NCBI RefSeq assembly: GCF_905475395.1
Contig: NC_058337.1
Location: 65,864,368 to 65,928,367, forward strand
Source of the DNA: Chrysoperla carnea
Taxonomy: Eukaryota; Arthropoda; Insecta; Neuroptera; Chrysopidae
DNA: 64,000 bases
Reading direction: 5' to 3'
In this document: positions 1 through 12,893 of the stretch, in pieces
Layout: each line of letters starts with the position of its first letter
How positions within the stretch are numbered: position 1 is the stretch's first letter
Notes under the pieces: model-generated
Told to the model about the DNA's origin: nothing
The model's input: only the letters and a program-made list of their open reading frames with translations
Databases searched by the model: none
Program-made: the position numbers and the translations under genes

Positions 1-1741
1 TTTCTTTAATTCTTTTATTTTAATCATGATTTAAAAAACAATGATTACCTTTTGGTAGGTGAAACAAGCCACTAGTCTATCTCTGCAATTGATGCTTTTA
101 CAACGATATAGCCTTTATCTAAACTAATATTATAACGAAAAAGACTTGATTGTTTGTATGTTGGTGCAGTATGTTTGTTTGTTTGTAAAAACTACTAAAC
201 TGATTTAATAAATTCCTTCACTTATAAAAAACTACATTGTTAGCAGGTAACATGGGCTGTATATTATTTTCAAAAAAAAACGTAGGGTTCCTTTCCAAAA
301 ATTAAAATCTATGATATTGCGAACAAAGGCTATAACAAAAGAGAATGAAAGAGAAATGAAGGGTATAACATAGTATTATTGCTTTTAAAGTTGAAATTTC
401 CAACGATGTGGGTGGATCAGACATTGCTATGCCCGAAAGTTGACTTACCTGCTTTTAGCGGATTCAGCAGAATTTTTTTCTGTATTGAAATTTTCAACAA
501 ATTTCTGGGACTTGCTCGCAGCGCCAAATATCGGGTACAATTTTTAATATATATCCTTCCGTGGACCTACTTATACACATAGAGTCTCATCAAAATCGGT
601 TCAACCGATTCACAAACACACGGACAGAAGAAATATACAGCGTGTCTATTTAAGTTTGCTTTATACAAATTTCTGCTTTCGAAAATACTTATTTACATTC
701 AGCTATTCACTGTTGACATCGAATGTACAGGGTGTCACAAATTGAAAAAGTTCGATAAGAATGTTAGTGATCGATTAGAAATTTAGGCCATTTAGAAAAC
801 TGATAATTAGGAAAACAGTTCAGGAAATATAGATTGTATGGAATGCGAAAGTCGATACGTTGGAACAACGGAATCCTGAACAAAAATCTTTTTAACAAAC
901 AGACAAAAAGCAAAAAAATTATATTAAATATTTTTATTTTCACGTAAGTTTTCCCATAAAAGCTAATAATTCCAGAATTCTTAGAAAAACTACTTGATAT
1001 TTTATAAAAGATGATGGTTATTTTAAAAAGTTAAAAGAAAATAAATCTTCTGCTTTTCACATAACACAAAAAAAGAGAAAATTTAAGTATAAATAATATG
1101 ATGCAAAGAACTAATACTACAGACACTGTACTTATAAATTACAAGAGTTTGCTTGTAGCTTGTAGAACGGCAACTGAAGTAAAAAGAAAACTTAAAGTGA
1201 TATCTTTTTGCTTTAGTAAATTCTGAATCAATATACTAGAAAACTACTCTTTCTAACAAGTTATGAAAGTGTATCCAGGCATACTTGTAAAATTTAATCT
1301 CTCACGAGCGTATACTAATTGAATTTATATTATTTTTTTCAAATATTTTTAAAAGTCAATTAATATTTCACAAATTGTAACATTTTTATTCACGATTACC
1401 TTTATCCGCGATGACTTTTATTCATTTTAATTCAGTATGGGTAATTCTAATTTCAAAATAAACCATTCGTAGTCAATATTATACCAATACTTAAATAGTG
1501 CCACCGCCTTTAAAAAAAACTATTACACTTAGAGACAAATGTGAACGTTTTTTGAAAGCGGAATTAGTATCATACATATACATTGTGCAATGTACTGTAC
1601 ATCTGTACAATGTAATTCAATCATGTTGTTAAAACGTTTAAACGTTAAAATAGTGGAAAAATTTGAGAAAAAAGTGTTTAAATTCGATTGGAAATACAGG
1701 GTAGGTACGTGAAGTTTTGAAGATTTTCAACTATTTGGACG
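1..1741. other. Gene-free AT-rich stretch with one retroelement-like tail
   Basis: No open reading frame here has protein-like composition. The stretch near 585-630 reads as the end of a non-autonomous or LINE-type insect repeat: a phrase of the form ATCAAAATCGGTTCAACCGA followed by an ACAAACACACGGACAG tail. Such phrases are common at the ends of interspersed insect repeats. The rest is AT-rich filler in which I see nothing else. Confidence 0.4.
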
Positions 1742-2165
1742 ATATAGCTAGTACTCCGGTCGACAGATAGTTTCAGATGGAAAAGAGGTCATAAGTTAAT
1801 GAAACTTTGGAATGTGGTTCAGGAATGGTTAATTATTATTTTCTCAAGTTTTCGAACTCGTGTATCTTGTGCAAAACGAGGATAGGGGAGGACCCTGTGC
1901 AAAATTTCGACCTTCCTCCAGTTTTTCCTCAATTACTTTCTTTCCTTACGTGCTACGGCAACTATCACCCCCGCTCCTCCCGCCCAACCCCAATTTACAA
2001 TAAATAATTTTTTCTCTGATGAACGCCATATTCATATCATGTTGGCATTGATCGGATCGGTACCCCTCCTCTTCCAACTACATTTGGTGCTTCATTAACT
2101 TACCTATGACCTTTTTCCACTTAATCCCACTTCCTACCTGTCATTGAGCTCATCTAGCAATATAA
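1742..2165. repeat. Fold-back (long imperfect inverted repeat) element
   Basis: The left arm, containing AAAAGAGGTCATAAGTTAAT near 1780-1800, is matched in reverse complement by the right arm near 2090-2115 (AAAAAGGTCATAGGTAAGTT). Similarity continues outward to GCTAG-containing ends near 1748 and 2155. The centre is unusually C-rich for this window (around 1900-1990). It has no coding capacity; a 66-codon frame at 1807-2007 is inside the element and is not a gene. Boundaries are approximate. Confidence 0.5.
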
Positions 2166-5100
2166 TATAGCAAAATTTTGAAAATAACATAGTATTACTC
2201 AAGAAGCTCGTGAAATCCTGATCGAGAATTAAAAAAGTTCGAGAAACCATAAACCCGATTTCTATCATTATAGTACGTTATAGTACTGTGGAACCAAATA
2301 TATTTCGATATACCTGTGCTATTTCATACTCGATTGTTTCTTGCAAAATCTTCCCAATATACTCATAAATTTAATTTTTTACATCAAAAATAAATAAATC
2401 TGAATAAATTCCAAGAAGAAAGACAACAACAACAACAATAACACGCTATGACATCAATTTATATCAATTTTCCATTAAAAGAACGTATATATAAAAGAAC
2501 TAAACATATATCTGATAAACAAAGATAACACGATATTGTACTACAATGGAAATGAACGGAAGTTATTCAAAATTTAGGTCAGAAAGTAAATACAATTGAT
2601 ATATAGCTGAGATTGTAGGCATAAACAACTCTAGGAAACACATTCGTTTGACTTGGAATATCTTGGGTGTAATGTTTCCATGGTTAAAATACTTTCTTTA
2701 TAACTGAAATACTGGATAATATTATGCAGTAAAGCACAGTAGGCTCAAAAGATTTTATTCATCGTGAGATACAAACTTGTTTACCACTTAAACTATAATC
2801 AAACTGAGAATACATTATAACTTCCGAGTAAGATATTTAGCACATAACCACTAAGGAAGCCACCATCTTCAGCGCTACCGAAATTGTAGAACATATTCTT
2901 AAAATGTCGAAATTCAATGCTTGACTAACTTTCAAAGTATTTGTGACCATTAATACTGCCACTAAATAGTAGGCAAAGTACCGTATCCTATACTTTTAAT
3001 GATGTAAATGAGGAATCGGTAACCCGCGATATGCCATAGGCTTATGATTGGCCCGCCAAAAATAAGTAATTACAATTAAGAATTGCAGAACGTATGCTGT
3101 GATTGTGCAAATAAGTGCGCTTGCGTATGTTTTTAAATATGTGAACTCCATAAGTTTCGAAGAAAACATATATATTTTTACGCGCCTCTTCCAAGAAAAT
3201 TCGATTTCGTAGGATATTTTTAAATATCACAAAATCGTTGTAAAATTTTTTTGCAATGTTAAGATTAAGCTAAATAGTGTTATAAAAATTTTGGCCTGTA
3301 TTGCCCTTAATAATTTACTGTAGTTGCAGTAGCTCAAATCATCCAAGCAAATATTAGAATCTTGTATTGTAGTCAAACAATTACTTGACGATATTTATTT
3401 ATACTTTCGATAAATACATATGAATGGGTAGTTCAAACTAAAATTTCTTAGTGAGAGATGCTGCTGCAGATGATAGACTAAGATTTTATAGGATAAATCT
3501 GTACATATATCAAGACTTATATATTTGTTATATGTGTGCTTAATGTTCAACAATACCGTACTTACTATAACATTTCTGTTAGAGGTAGTCCAACAAATAC
3601 ACTACGAGGTTACTTACTATACTACCTTTTGTAATAAGAAAACTATCCAAGTACGAACTTTGGCAATATTCCGAGGACTTATTGCCAACTTATACTTTTA
3701 TATATCTCAAACGATACATTTCATCACTTATTGAAGTCCAAGCAGTGGAGGATTCACTCATATAGGCTCGATGGGCATGCCCATCACCCTAATAAAGTAA
3801 TGATTTAATAAAATAAAATAAAAAATTAATACCCTTAAAACGTTAGTCTATTGATTCTAATTTTATTCTAAAAAGATGTTAACCTGGATTTCGGTGAAAT
3901 TATCAACGTTTCCACGAAAAAAAAACGATAACTTGAATTAGTAATTTAAGTAAGAACGTTATAAATAAATGTATTTAATATAAATTATATTCTAACATTT
4001 AATGAAATATAAAGTTGTAAAAATTTCATCAAAATTGGTTCAGTAGTTTAGAGTTTAAATGTAACAAATACTGTGACGTACAAACAAACACACAATAATT
4101 ACTTTTGTAATTTTTGTGAGCGAACAAACTAACATTTTACAGGTTTATTAATTTACTATTGTTCGCCTCATGGCTTTGCCCACGTGGAACTATACATTGT
4201 ACAAAATCTTGGTTAGGGTATCATATATGTATTTTGTTCACATCTTCATTCTGGGAATGTACTACATCGATTATGAGGGAGTTCATACTCTGACTCGCAT
4301 TTTATCGATTTTTGGGTGGCTGTGCTGTGCATCACTTTTTTGATAGATCCGCGCCAGGGTCCAAGGCCACGCTAAAAGTTTTTTTTTTTTTTAATATTTT
4401 GATGCGATGAAATTACTTTGAAAAGTTGTAAACAAATAAAATTGAATTTTTCACGCAATTTTTCCTAGGTTTTGCATTAGTTAATTTTTTTAATTTTTGG
4501 CTTACTTAAAAACCAAAAAATCTGAAATAAAAAGGAACGTAAAACATTTTTAGAGAAAACAAAAATTATTTTATTCTGGAGCTTTAGGTTTTAGTTTTTA
4601 AAAAGGCGTTATTTTTATAAAATGAATACTCTTATGAGAATTATGTGTTAAAGTGTTAAAAGTTTTATTTTTTTATATTTTTATAGTGGATATACTGAAT
4701 AGTAAATTAATTTTAAAATACTAGCAATGAAAATGAAATATTCTATTATGGTCATCACTTCCATATTTTTATCTCTATTAGACCCGAACTGAATCTGTTA
4801 AAAAGATTAAGAAACAAATGTATTTTTAATTGGAAACATTTCTAATTTTTTTATGGAATGTATTCTAATTATTCTAAAATGTTCTGCGCTTGTTAAAATG
4901 TTCTGCGTTACTTTAAGAAGATAGCGTCTTTAAATTTTAAAGAAACAAATTATTTCGTAACTAGTTTATCCCTTTCCAACAAAGCTTGATTTAGAAAATT
5001 TGTTCTCCATTCAAGTTGGAAAAAATGTGGGGATTCAATAACCAACATTTTTTGTTCCTTTTGACTTCGAACGTACGATACTACAGTTTTTATACTCGGC

Positions 5101-5510
5101 CCATTCAATATAGCTTTATCAATTTAATATCAGATACAACACTATATTTATAAATTTCAATTACAGTGGTACCTACTTATAATAAAAATATGAACTAGAT
5201 ATTTATGAAACGTGACATAAATATGGTCCAATTTCCGTATTTAGTTATATAATATTCAACCCAAATGGATTCCCATGCATAGAGTTAAAATGCCTATGTT
5301 ACAAAATTGGCAATCAGCCAATGATCTAATTCCATTCATATAATAATATTATACATTTGTATTTTCTTGAGCATCATTTGAGTCCTTTTGTTCGAAAAAT
5401 TAAAGAAAAATTCAGGATAAACTCATTATTGGAACCCAGTTTTTAACAATCGAAAAAACCAAACCAGAAGAACAGAGCGCAATACAAAGCAAGTTTGTAT
5501 TTAATTATTA
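2166..5510. other. Gene-free AT-rich stretch
   Basis: I see no gene. It holds a short ACA-rich microsatellite near 2427-2447, a perfect 16-bp palindrome at 3770-3785 (GATGGGCATGCCCATC), and a retroelement-like tail near 4020-4095 (ATCAAAATTGGTTCAGTAG, then an ACAAACAAACACACA run). A T-run at 4380-4392 follows a short GC-richer phrase that may be the edge of another repeat. Confidence 0.35.
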
Positions 5511-6000
5511 TATAGTCTAAGAGCCGAATTAGGACCTCCACCCATCTGTTTACCGAATGAAAGTTATTTTTAAAGAAATGTAAAATATTAACAAATATCC
5601 CTGCAATGGGTTAACTAAAAAAAATGTGATCAAGACTACTTTTAATGCAAATACCGAAACTAAAACTTTTTGGAATTTTTCACTGACTTGCGCATATAAC
5701 TTTTGAAACCATAAGGAATATGCAGCAGCTGAGTTATCTGCCTCTTTTCTTGATAATAATAATTACGTTTTTATGTTAATTTATTGACTTGCATATTTAA
5801 ATAAGGATAATTTTATTGCAAATACGGTGGTATATGGCTGTCAAAGTTTTGATATTATTTTGAAAAGTAGTCTTGACCATATTTTTTAGGCAACCCATTA
5901 CCCAAGGGATATTTGTTAATATTTTACATTTCATAAAATATTGCTTTAATTCGATAAACAAATCGGTGAAGATCGACCCTAATTCGGTTCTTGTACTATT
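5511..6000. repeat. Fold-back element with long arms
   Basis: The left arm at about 5511-5665 and the right arm at about 5835-6000 are inverted copies. The ends share CCGAATTAGG (5523-5532 and its complement near 5979-5988). Further in, both share GAAATGTAAAATATTAACAA, and then TCAAGACTACTTTT near 5630 with its complement near 5861-5875. About 170 bp of unpaired centre separates the arms. Reading frames at 5797-6012 and 5873-6331 partly overlap the palindrome and are not supported as genes. Confidence 0.7.
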
Positions 6001-6855
6001 ATTTGTAAACACAAAAGCATATGAAACAATTATTTCTAGTATAATCTGTTACAAGAAAAAATCGAAATTAGAATTCAAAAAGAACAATTCAAACAAACTA
6101 TCTATATCTAACATTTTCGCAGCAAGCTTTTTAAAATATTCACCCAAAGTATATTCAAAATATAAAGATTTATTTTTCTTAACACCTTTAAAACGTAGCG
6201 CGATTTTTTTTTTGCACGTACTTTTTTCTTGTTATATAATTTCTTTTATAAGAGTTAAAAGTATTGTTGATTTTTCCACGAGTATTCCATCTCATTACAT
6301 AATATTATATACCACATACAAAAACTTCTAACTTGCATTGTGTCTGTTTACGATGGAACAATTTACTTAATGTCAAACGAAATTCTAGTTTTAAAAACCA
6401 CGATTAATTTATTTGCTACTTATTATTATTAAAATATTCGAATTTTTTTAATGATTCTATTTTGAAAATAAGTTTAAAAAATGTTTAAAAACCACTTGGA
6501 ATTGAGTCATAGTTATTCAAATTATAAAAACTTATTGACTTAAAGTATAGATATCAAAGGTTTAAGTTCATAAAAATAACGAAATGAAAATAATAAAGTT
6601 CTGGAACTCTCTTCTGCCCCAGTCCCATATAACCCGAACATCTTAGTTAAAATAAGTGATCAACCTCGGAATCTAACGGAATTGGCTGAATTTTTGTACA
6701 AACCTTTATTTTGATAGTACAAATGTTGTATCAAAAGTCACATATGACCACGCGTTCGCGTCGTTAGATATTCAAGGTCAAAGGTCTCGAAAATCAGTTT
6801 TTTGTGATTAACTCTTTTCTTTTGCCTTCCATCGTATTAACATTTATTATAAAAG
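6001..6855. other. Gene-free stretch
   Basis: A lysine- and serine-rich frame runs through 6001-6331 but starts inside a fold-back element. It has no recognisable domain and typical AT-rich chance composition. Nothing else is visible before the next palindrome. Confidence 0.35.
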
Positions 6856-7235
6856 TTGTAGAGGATACAATTTTCTACAAAATTTTTTGTATGTTGAACT
6901 GTTTTTGAAATAGAGGGCGCAGAAGGTGTTGTGCTCAGCTTAACGTACTTCAGTGCTGGGCATTATTTATAAATATGAGGAATTAAATAATTATTTAAGT
7001 AGTATTTAATGAATAATTATGAAAAAAAACCGCATAATAGACGGGGATTCACGATTGACCCTGTCTATTATACAGTTTTTTTACTTAATTATCGATTAAT
7101 TTAAAATTTTAATACCATATATTTATAAATATTGACCCAGCACTATGGTACGTAAAGCCCAACGCTCCATTTTCTGCGTTCTCTATTATAAAAACGGTCC
7201 AACGTATAAAAAAAGCTTTCAGAGAAACAGTATCT
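6856..7235. repeat. Fold-back element, near-complete palindrome
   Basis: The inner arms are ATAATAGACGGGG at 7034-7046 and its near complement at 7059-7071, with about 12 bases between them. Moving outward, GTGCTGGGCATTATTTATAA (6952-6971) pairs with a matching block near 7125-7146, then CGCAGAAGG with its counterpart near 7170-7180, then TTTGTATGTTGAACTG with its counterpart near 7195-7210. The whole unit is an imperfect hairpin of about 380 bp with no coding sequence. Confidence 0.65.
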
Positions 7236-8384
7236 CAGCGATACGTAAAAAGGGGGTACATTGAATTTCAACTCAATTCAAATCCTAAACGGTAAAATAG
7301 AATAACATTTAAAAACAAAAATAGGAAAATACAACAAATACACAAAAATGCCTTGAATAAAACTTGTCAAGGACAATTGGGGTTACTCATTTGTATTTAT
7401 AAGCCAACAAATCAAATTAATTCTCAAGATCATTTGAAAATTAACTCCAAGAAGAAATTTCAAGGTTTAATTTTAATATTGTGATCTTAAAAAGGTAAAT
7501 TGTTCACTCCAGATTTCCATGAGATTTCCATGAAGATTTCATGAAAATTCTATGAAGTTCATGAGATTTCCATGAACTCATAATGACTTTGACCCAACAA
7601 AGTTTGAAAGTTGAACTGGTGCGCAAAGTTTAAAACGCAGAAGACTAACCTTTCTTGTCTTTGAACACTTTTTTCTGTAGCATTTTTGTATATATATATA
7701 TTTTTTTCGATTAAATTGAATAATGACTGATTTTTTAAGTCGCGTTTGATGGGAAAATATTCGGTTTTTAAAAAATAAATTTGAAATAAAAAATGAGATT
7801 TTTGAGGGAAATCTTTCTAGTTTAAAGTGTTTTCTCTTTCGTACCGCTTAGAATTTCAGTTGCCTAAGGAAGGACCATGTTAACTGACGCTGAAATCCGA
7901 TAGCAATATATGATGCCCCCCTTGAAACTGAATAATTTTTGTCTGAAGCACATTTTTATAGCGGATATAAAATATAAATTTTAGGACATTTTGTAATCTA
8001 TCATTTAAAATGAGACACTTTGTACGTTTATTTTTATTTAAAAAAATACCTATTGCCCTAAATATTAAAATCCGTAATAAACATATACATTCAATTTTAT
8101 CTACATTTATTGTTTGTTACCGTAAAATATATATTCTAAAATGTGGATTGAATACTTAATTATATTTTGAGTTAAGATTTATTAGCAATATACATATATA
8201 CATATACATAAATTTTATGCAAGTAACTTACTTATACTTTATTATTATTAGCTATGAGAATAGTACACATAAACTGGGCAATATTGATTTTACCTTTTTC
8301 GAAAAAAAGTAGCATTTTTCAAATTTGGTTCTGGCCATAAATACTACTAATATTAAAACATTTATTTATTAAGAACTTTTATTT
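7236..8384. other. Gene-free stretch with a short diverged tandem repeat
   Basis: Around 7510-7580 the phrase GATTTCCATGA recurs several times with small changes, suggesting a short degenerate tandem array. The remainder is AT-rich with a TA microsatellite near 7690-7700. No gene is seen. Confidence 0.35.
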
Positions 8385-9451
8385 AACTTGCAATGTATGT
8401 TTGTATGTTACAGTGGATTTTTGGACTCAATTTTGAAGTAGATATCTTCAACCGATTGAGCTGAAATTTTGCATGCAAATTTAGTTTGGATGATAGTGTA
8501 TGGTAAGGTTGCGCCGTCCCAATTTTCCCATCGCTTCCACCATATTTTATATAAAAACATTTTTGTAGTCTTAAATTAAAAATTTGAATAAAAAATACTT
8601 TTTAAGGGACAAGCTTTTATTGTACTTAAAAGTAAAAAATAATTTTATCTATAAGTCACTCATATCCGAGTATTTGAAAGACGACCTTAACGCTCCAGGT
8701 GGTGAACTAGCCACTAGTTGAAAAATATCTATCACTTTTCGCAACACATTTAGAAAGAATATGAAACTTTTTTATACCCTTTCCCAATGAAAAATATGAA
8801 AAACTCGCAATCTTCGTCGTCCTCATATAGTCACTATATTTTTATGGTAAATATATATAATCTCTCAACAACCTAAACAATCGATTAGTTTAGTACCCAG
8901 ATTAAATATCATCAACAATAAAAATAACATAATAATGTTTGTATAAATTCAATTAAATATTTTCTAGGTTAATATCACTTTACACCGCGTGGTAATAGGC
9001 TAATAAATTTATGGATTTATAAGATTTTAATATGTAATAAATACATTTAGATTCATATTTAAAATGGAAAATATGCGGTTAAGTAGGGAACAAATCTAAC
9101 CAATTCGTTTCTATAATAAAAAAATGAATCGCTGAATGTGTTGCTAATCGCAAATCTCGAGAGCAGCTGAACTGATTTCGTGAATTCTTTTTTTTTTTTT
9201 TTTTAATATTTCTTGAAGTACGAGGATGGTTCTTACGGAGAGAAAAATTTTAAAAATTACCTAAAATAGTGTAAAAACAACACTTTTCCATATTCACATA
9301 CAGAAGATTCGTAATAATAATTAAAAGTCCATTTGAACTTTAATACCATACCTACCATAAAGTTTAAGTGTTTAAGTAGAGGGGCTCCGGGAAAGATGTA
9401 TTTAAAAAAAATCGACTGTTAGGGGGTACGAAGTTCGCCGGGTCAGCTAGT
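8385..9451 (+). repeat. Noncoding interspersed repeat, possibly Helitron- or SINE-like
   Basis: Three phrases typical of non-autonomous insect repeats occur in order. TTTGTATGTT is followed by ACCGATTGAGCTGAAATTTT near 8400-8470. CTCGAGAGCAGCTGAACTGA lies near 9158-9177. The terminal-looking phrase GTTCGCCGGGTCAGCTAGT ends at 9451. The CTAG-T ending would fit a Helitron 3' end, but no clear terminal hairpin is seen, so the class is uncertain. Calling it a single element is my inference; it could be two adjacent copies. Confidence 0.4.
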
Positions 9452-10843
9452 ATTATTTTAAAAATTGAAAGTTTGTTTTGGCAGTTTAAATATTCTATTT
9501 GATTTGGCATAAAACATTGTTAGAAGCTACAGAGAGAAATACCAAGAACAAGCTTATCCGACTTCTTTCAATTTTTATATTTTTATGCTATGAAAGTACA
9601 AACTGCCAACCGTAATTTTATGTACCTACTCTTGTATTTCTCGAGAATCACTTCACAATGCTTTATGAATCTTTGAACTGATTTCTAAGAGTGATCGGCG
9701 TATTGTGCTTTTATTTTGATCACTTAACGAACTAACGGAGCTCTCATCCCCGCATTATATTGAGCTTTTAAAAATATTTTTAATATACATTTTCCAATTT
9801 GTGATGTATCTAGATAGGTATGTTCTACAGTCTTCAAACTACGAAATAATTATACTATTGGAAAAATTTGCGGAAATTATTCGAAATTATTTTTAAAAAA
9901 CCAAATTAAAAAACTAAAATTATCGCATTACTTATTTATCTATAATTTTCTGACCGTTATTCGGTCTTTTGATTAATAAATAAAATATAAAAAATCTGAA
10001 ATAAATAGAAGTCTTAATTTGATCTAAAAGAAGTTAAAATTTAAAAAAAAAAAGGAAAACAAGTCCTTTTTTGAGGCGAAGGACTTTACCTACATGTACT
10101 AACAAACCAACTAAATGAATATATCGATTTCAATGCGATATTTTTGTTCTAAGGAAAGTACAATGGGAGTGGCTGTGAACTAGTTTTAATATAAATCTAA
10201 TCATACGTCTGAAGACCATTAGCGGTTTTCTTATTCTTCAGGAATTTGAAGAAAATTAATAGTAATTAATAGTAGTATAAAATACATTATTTCCTTGCTC
10301 TTCCACCATAAAATTATAATAATTTGCAGCATTCATACCAAAAAACATTGCTGTTTTACACCCGAAGATTTTTAAAATTTTTCAATTTTATTTACTTTAT
10401 TTCGAGATGGAATTAGAAGTTAAAAATAGTCCCATTTATTCGAATAATTTTGGTACAGGTCCCTAAATATTAATATCCATCCATATTTTTATATACGATA
10501 TTTATGGTATGCGGGTGTAAATAAAAGACGATATTGTTATAATATTATATTAATAAAATTATCACGTAATATCTTTGTCAGCAAAATAACTGAAAAAATA
10601 ATTAATGAGAATTTACATACGTCATTGTACTCTATACCGATGTGAAATTTTGAAAAAAAAGTACAATTTCTAAATAGTAATAATTGTCCACGTAAAGAGA
10701 AGGGTCACTTATGCAACTGAAAATTATAGACAATTAAATTAATGAGGGTAAAGTTTTCTAGAAAAATTATCCCTACACAATTAGTCACATTTTAGACAAG
10801 AATCAAATAAATTAAAATTGAAGAAATGTTGGTATAAATTTTT
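9452..10843. other. Gene-free AT-rich stretch
   Basis: No reading frame, repeat or structured element that I can support is visible here. Confidence 0.35.
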
Positions 10844-11876
10844 ATACCATGTATATATGAAATATATCAAGGTATTCTAAATTTAGTCCCAAGTTTGTAG
10901 CGCTTAAAAATACTGATCTTACAAACAAAATTTTGCTATAGGTGTATACATAAAATTGCTTAATTTGTCCATTTCCGGTTGGCTGTCTGACTATCTGTCC
11001 CTGTCCGTCTGGCCGTCTGCAAACACGATAAGGGGCCATCCATAAATTACGTCACACAAATTTCAGGACTTTTTAACCCCTCCCCCCGTCCTTGCCACAA
11101 GTTGTCACATTTTGAAAAACCACCTCCCCCCTGACGTGACGTCACACATTTTCCAATTTTATCGAAAAATAATATAAAAAGCAGTTATTTCTATTTATTC
11201 TTATATTTATTGAATAATCTATAATAAAGTCAACTTTTAGTTAAATATTCAAAGTAAAGAGACAACGAATGACTAGTTAAGAAATAATAGACACTTAATT
11301 ATGCTAATCAAAAATACAAAGCTTAATCATCTTGTGTCCATGAACTTTGGACCCACTCCTTGTGATGTGACATCACAAAGCTTTTGACCCCCCTGCCCCC
11401 TTTCCACACAATGTCACATTCGCATGATACGCTACCCCCCCTTCAAGGTGTGACTTAATTTATGGATGGCCCCTAACTCAAAAATGAATAAAAATATTAA
11501 AATAAAATTTAAAAGTAAAAAGTGACGTCGAGCTCGTAAATGAACAGCATAGGTAAATTTGGGTTCGTAGAAACAATCTTGTAAATCGCTAGAGTTAGAA
11601 CAAAAGTTTAAATGTAAAAAAAAAGTCCTTTTAAAAAAATAAACTCTTGTTTGAAACTTTTCTTCTTAAACATCAATGTTTCCCGTGAGGGCGTAAATAG
11701 ACGCAAATTATATAGTACGTGTTATTTAGGAATATCAGTTATGTGTGTATGACATACATGTATGTGTGGCTATCTTTTTTTACTTACATGACGTAAAAAA
11801 AAAAACGATTGCGTAATCAACACTGTCTATATATGGTGTTTCAACAATAAACTCAGTCAATTGTTTATTTTCATTT
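10844..11876 (+). repeat. Interspersed repeat family, copy A, interrupted by a MITE
   Basis: It begins with TATACCATGTATATATGAAA and TTTAGTCCCAAGTTTGTA, continues through GTCCATTTCCGGTTG, and after the interruption at 11032-11473 resumes with GTAAATGAACAGCATAGGT. It ends near 11876 with a TATATATGGTGTTTCAACAA phrase. The start and end share an inverted ATACCATGTATA-type core, so the family has short subterminal inverted repeats. No transposase reading frame is present in this or any other copy. The family is unclassified; it resembles a non-autonomous DNA transposon. Confidence 0.7.
11032..11473. mobile_element. PIF/Harbinger-like MITE nested in repeat copy A
   Basis: Terminal inverted repeats are GGGGCCATCCATAAATTACG at the left and its near-perfect complement at the right (AATTTATGGATGGCCCC). 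The element is flanked by direct TAA trinucleotides at 11029-11031 and 11474-11476. A 3-bp TWA target duplication is typical of PIF/Harbinger elements. Subterminal regions are C-rich with repeated GTCACA motifs. It has no coding capacity. The same site is uninterrupted in copy C (CACGATAACTC near 15766-15775), which supports a clean insertion. Confidence 0.8.
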
Positions 11877-12893
11877 ATTATGTACTAGCTTACACGATTA
11901 AATTAAAATTTTAGGATTGCTCATATCGGTATAAACGCAGATCAAATTCGAGGGAAATCATAGAACTTTCTAGGGAGTATAATATTTTTCATAAAAATGG
12001 CAGTAAAATGGGCACTTATTTTTGCTTTTACAAATAGTTTTGGATTTTCAATTACCATGACAACAAATAATAATACAATGAATAGCATATCTTCCTGCTG
12101 ACTTTCGAGTCTAAGAATACAATGAGTAGCATATCTTCAAACTGGCTTCTTTACCCTTGAGCCCTAGTTTCCAAAAACATCACCGAAACAAAACGATTTG
12201 CAATTTCTTGCGGTAAAATAACTTATTCTGATTACTAGTGAAAATCGGACCATACAAAACAAGCACATTCACGACATTCCTTCTGAAAACAATTTTATTT
12301 AGAGACAATTAGCCATCAGAACTAATTGATTAATTAACGACTACATGGAAAAACATTGGAATTTATCGTATTCAGCATAAATGTTTTTTAAAAAAAAAGT
12401 AACTTTTTTTTATATTAAAACAATCTGTTAAAAGTTTTTATAATTTTAAAACAGAAATATTTAGTTTTAAATTCCCTCTTAACTACCTACAGTGCAACAA
12501 CATTATACAATACAGTCAGTTATATGTAATGCAGCACAGGTTGTCAATATTGGTAAAAAGTTTTTTAAGTAAGTAATGCTTGCACGAAATACCATTCATG
12601 TCATTACCATGTGTAATGAAAAACAACTTATAGTGTCATTTTATTTTGTACAGTGTGCTAATATAAAAATTATATCAAATGCATCAATAATATCTAAACT
12701 GATATTATTGAAATAGTTATTTACCATACTACTGGGATAACAGCCCATTATTAACCTACGCCTGCGAAAGTTGCACAGCGAGTGTGTAGCACGAGTTGGG
12801 TAACCGCAGAAATGCGTTAATAATGCGTTATCACACGAGTATCGTACAAAACTTACGCCTCTACGCCTCTATAATGTGAAAATAAACGATAAC
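11877..12893. other. Gene-free stretch with a small CpG-richer block
   Basis: Mostly AT-rich. The interval 12745-12866 is conspicuously richer in CG dinucleotides (ACGCC, GCGAAAG, CAGCGAG, CACGAG, TACGCC). It contains an inverted pair CATTATTAAC (12746-12755) and GTTAATAATG (12815-12824). It does not fold as a tRNA by eye. No gene is seen. Confidence 0.35.

Noticed and set aside
5797..6331. A 152-codon plus-strand frame and its 71-codon antisense partner
   Set aside because: Both start within the inverted arm of the 5511-6000 element; the longer is compositionally like AT-rich chance sequence with no motif.
7510..7580. CRISPR-like short repeat array
   Set aside because: The GATTTCCATGA repeats are degenerate, irregularly spaced and lack spacers of constant length; the host is a eukaryote.
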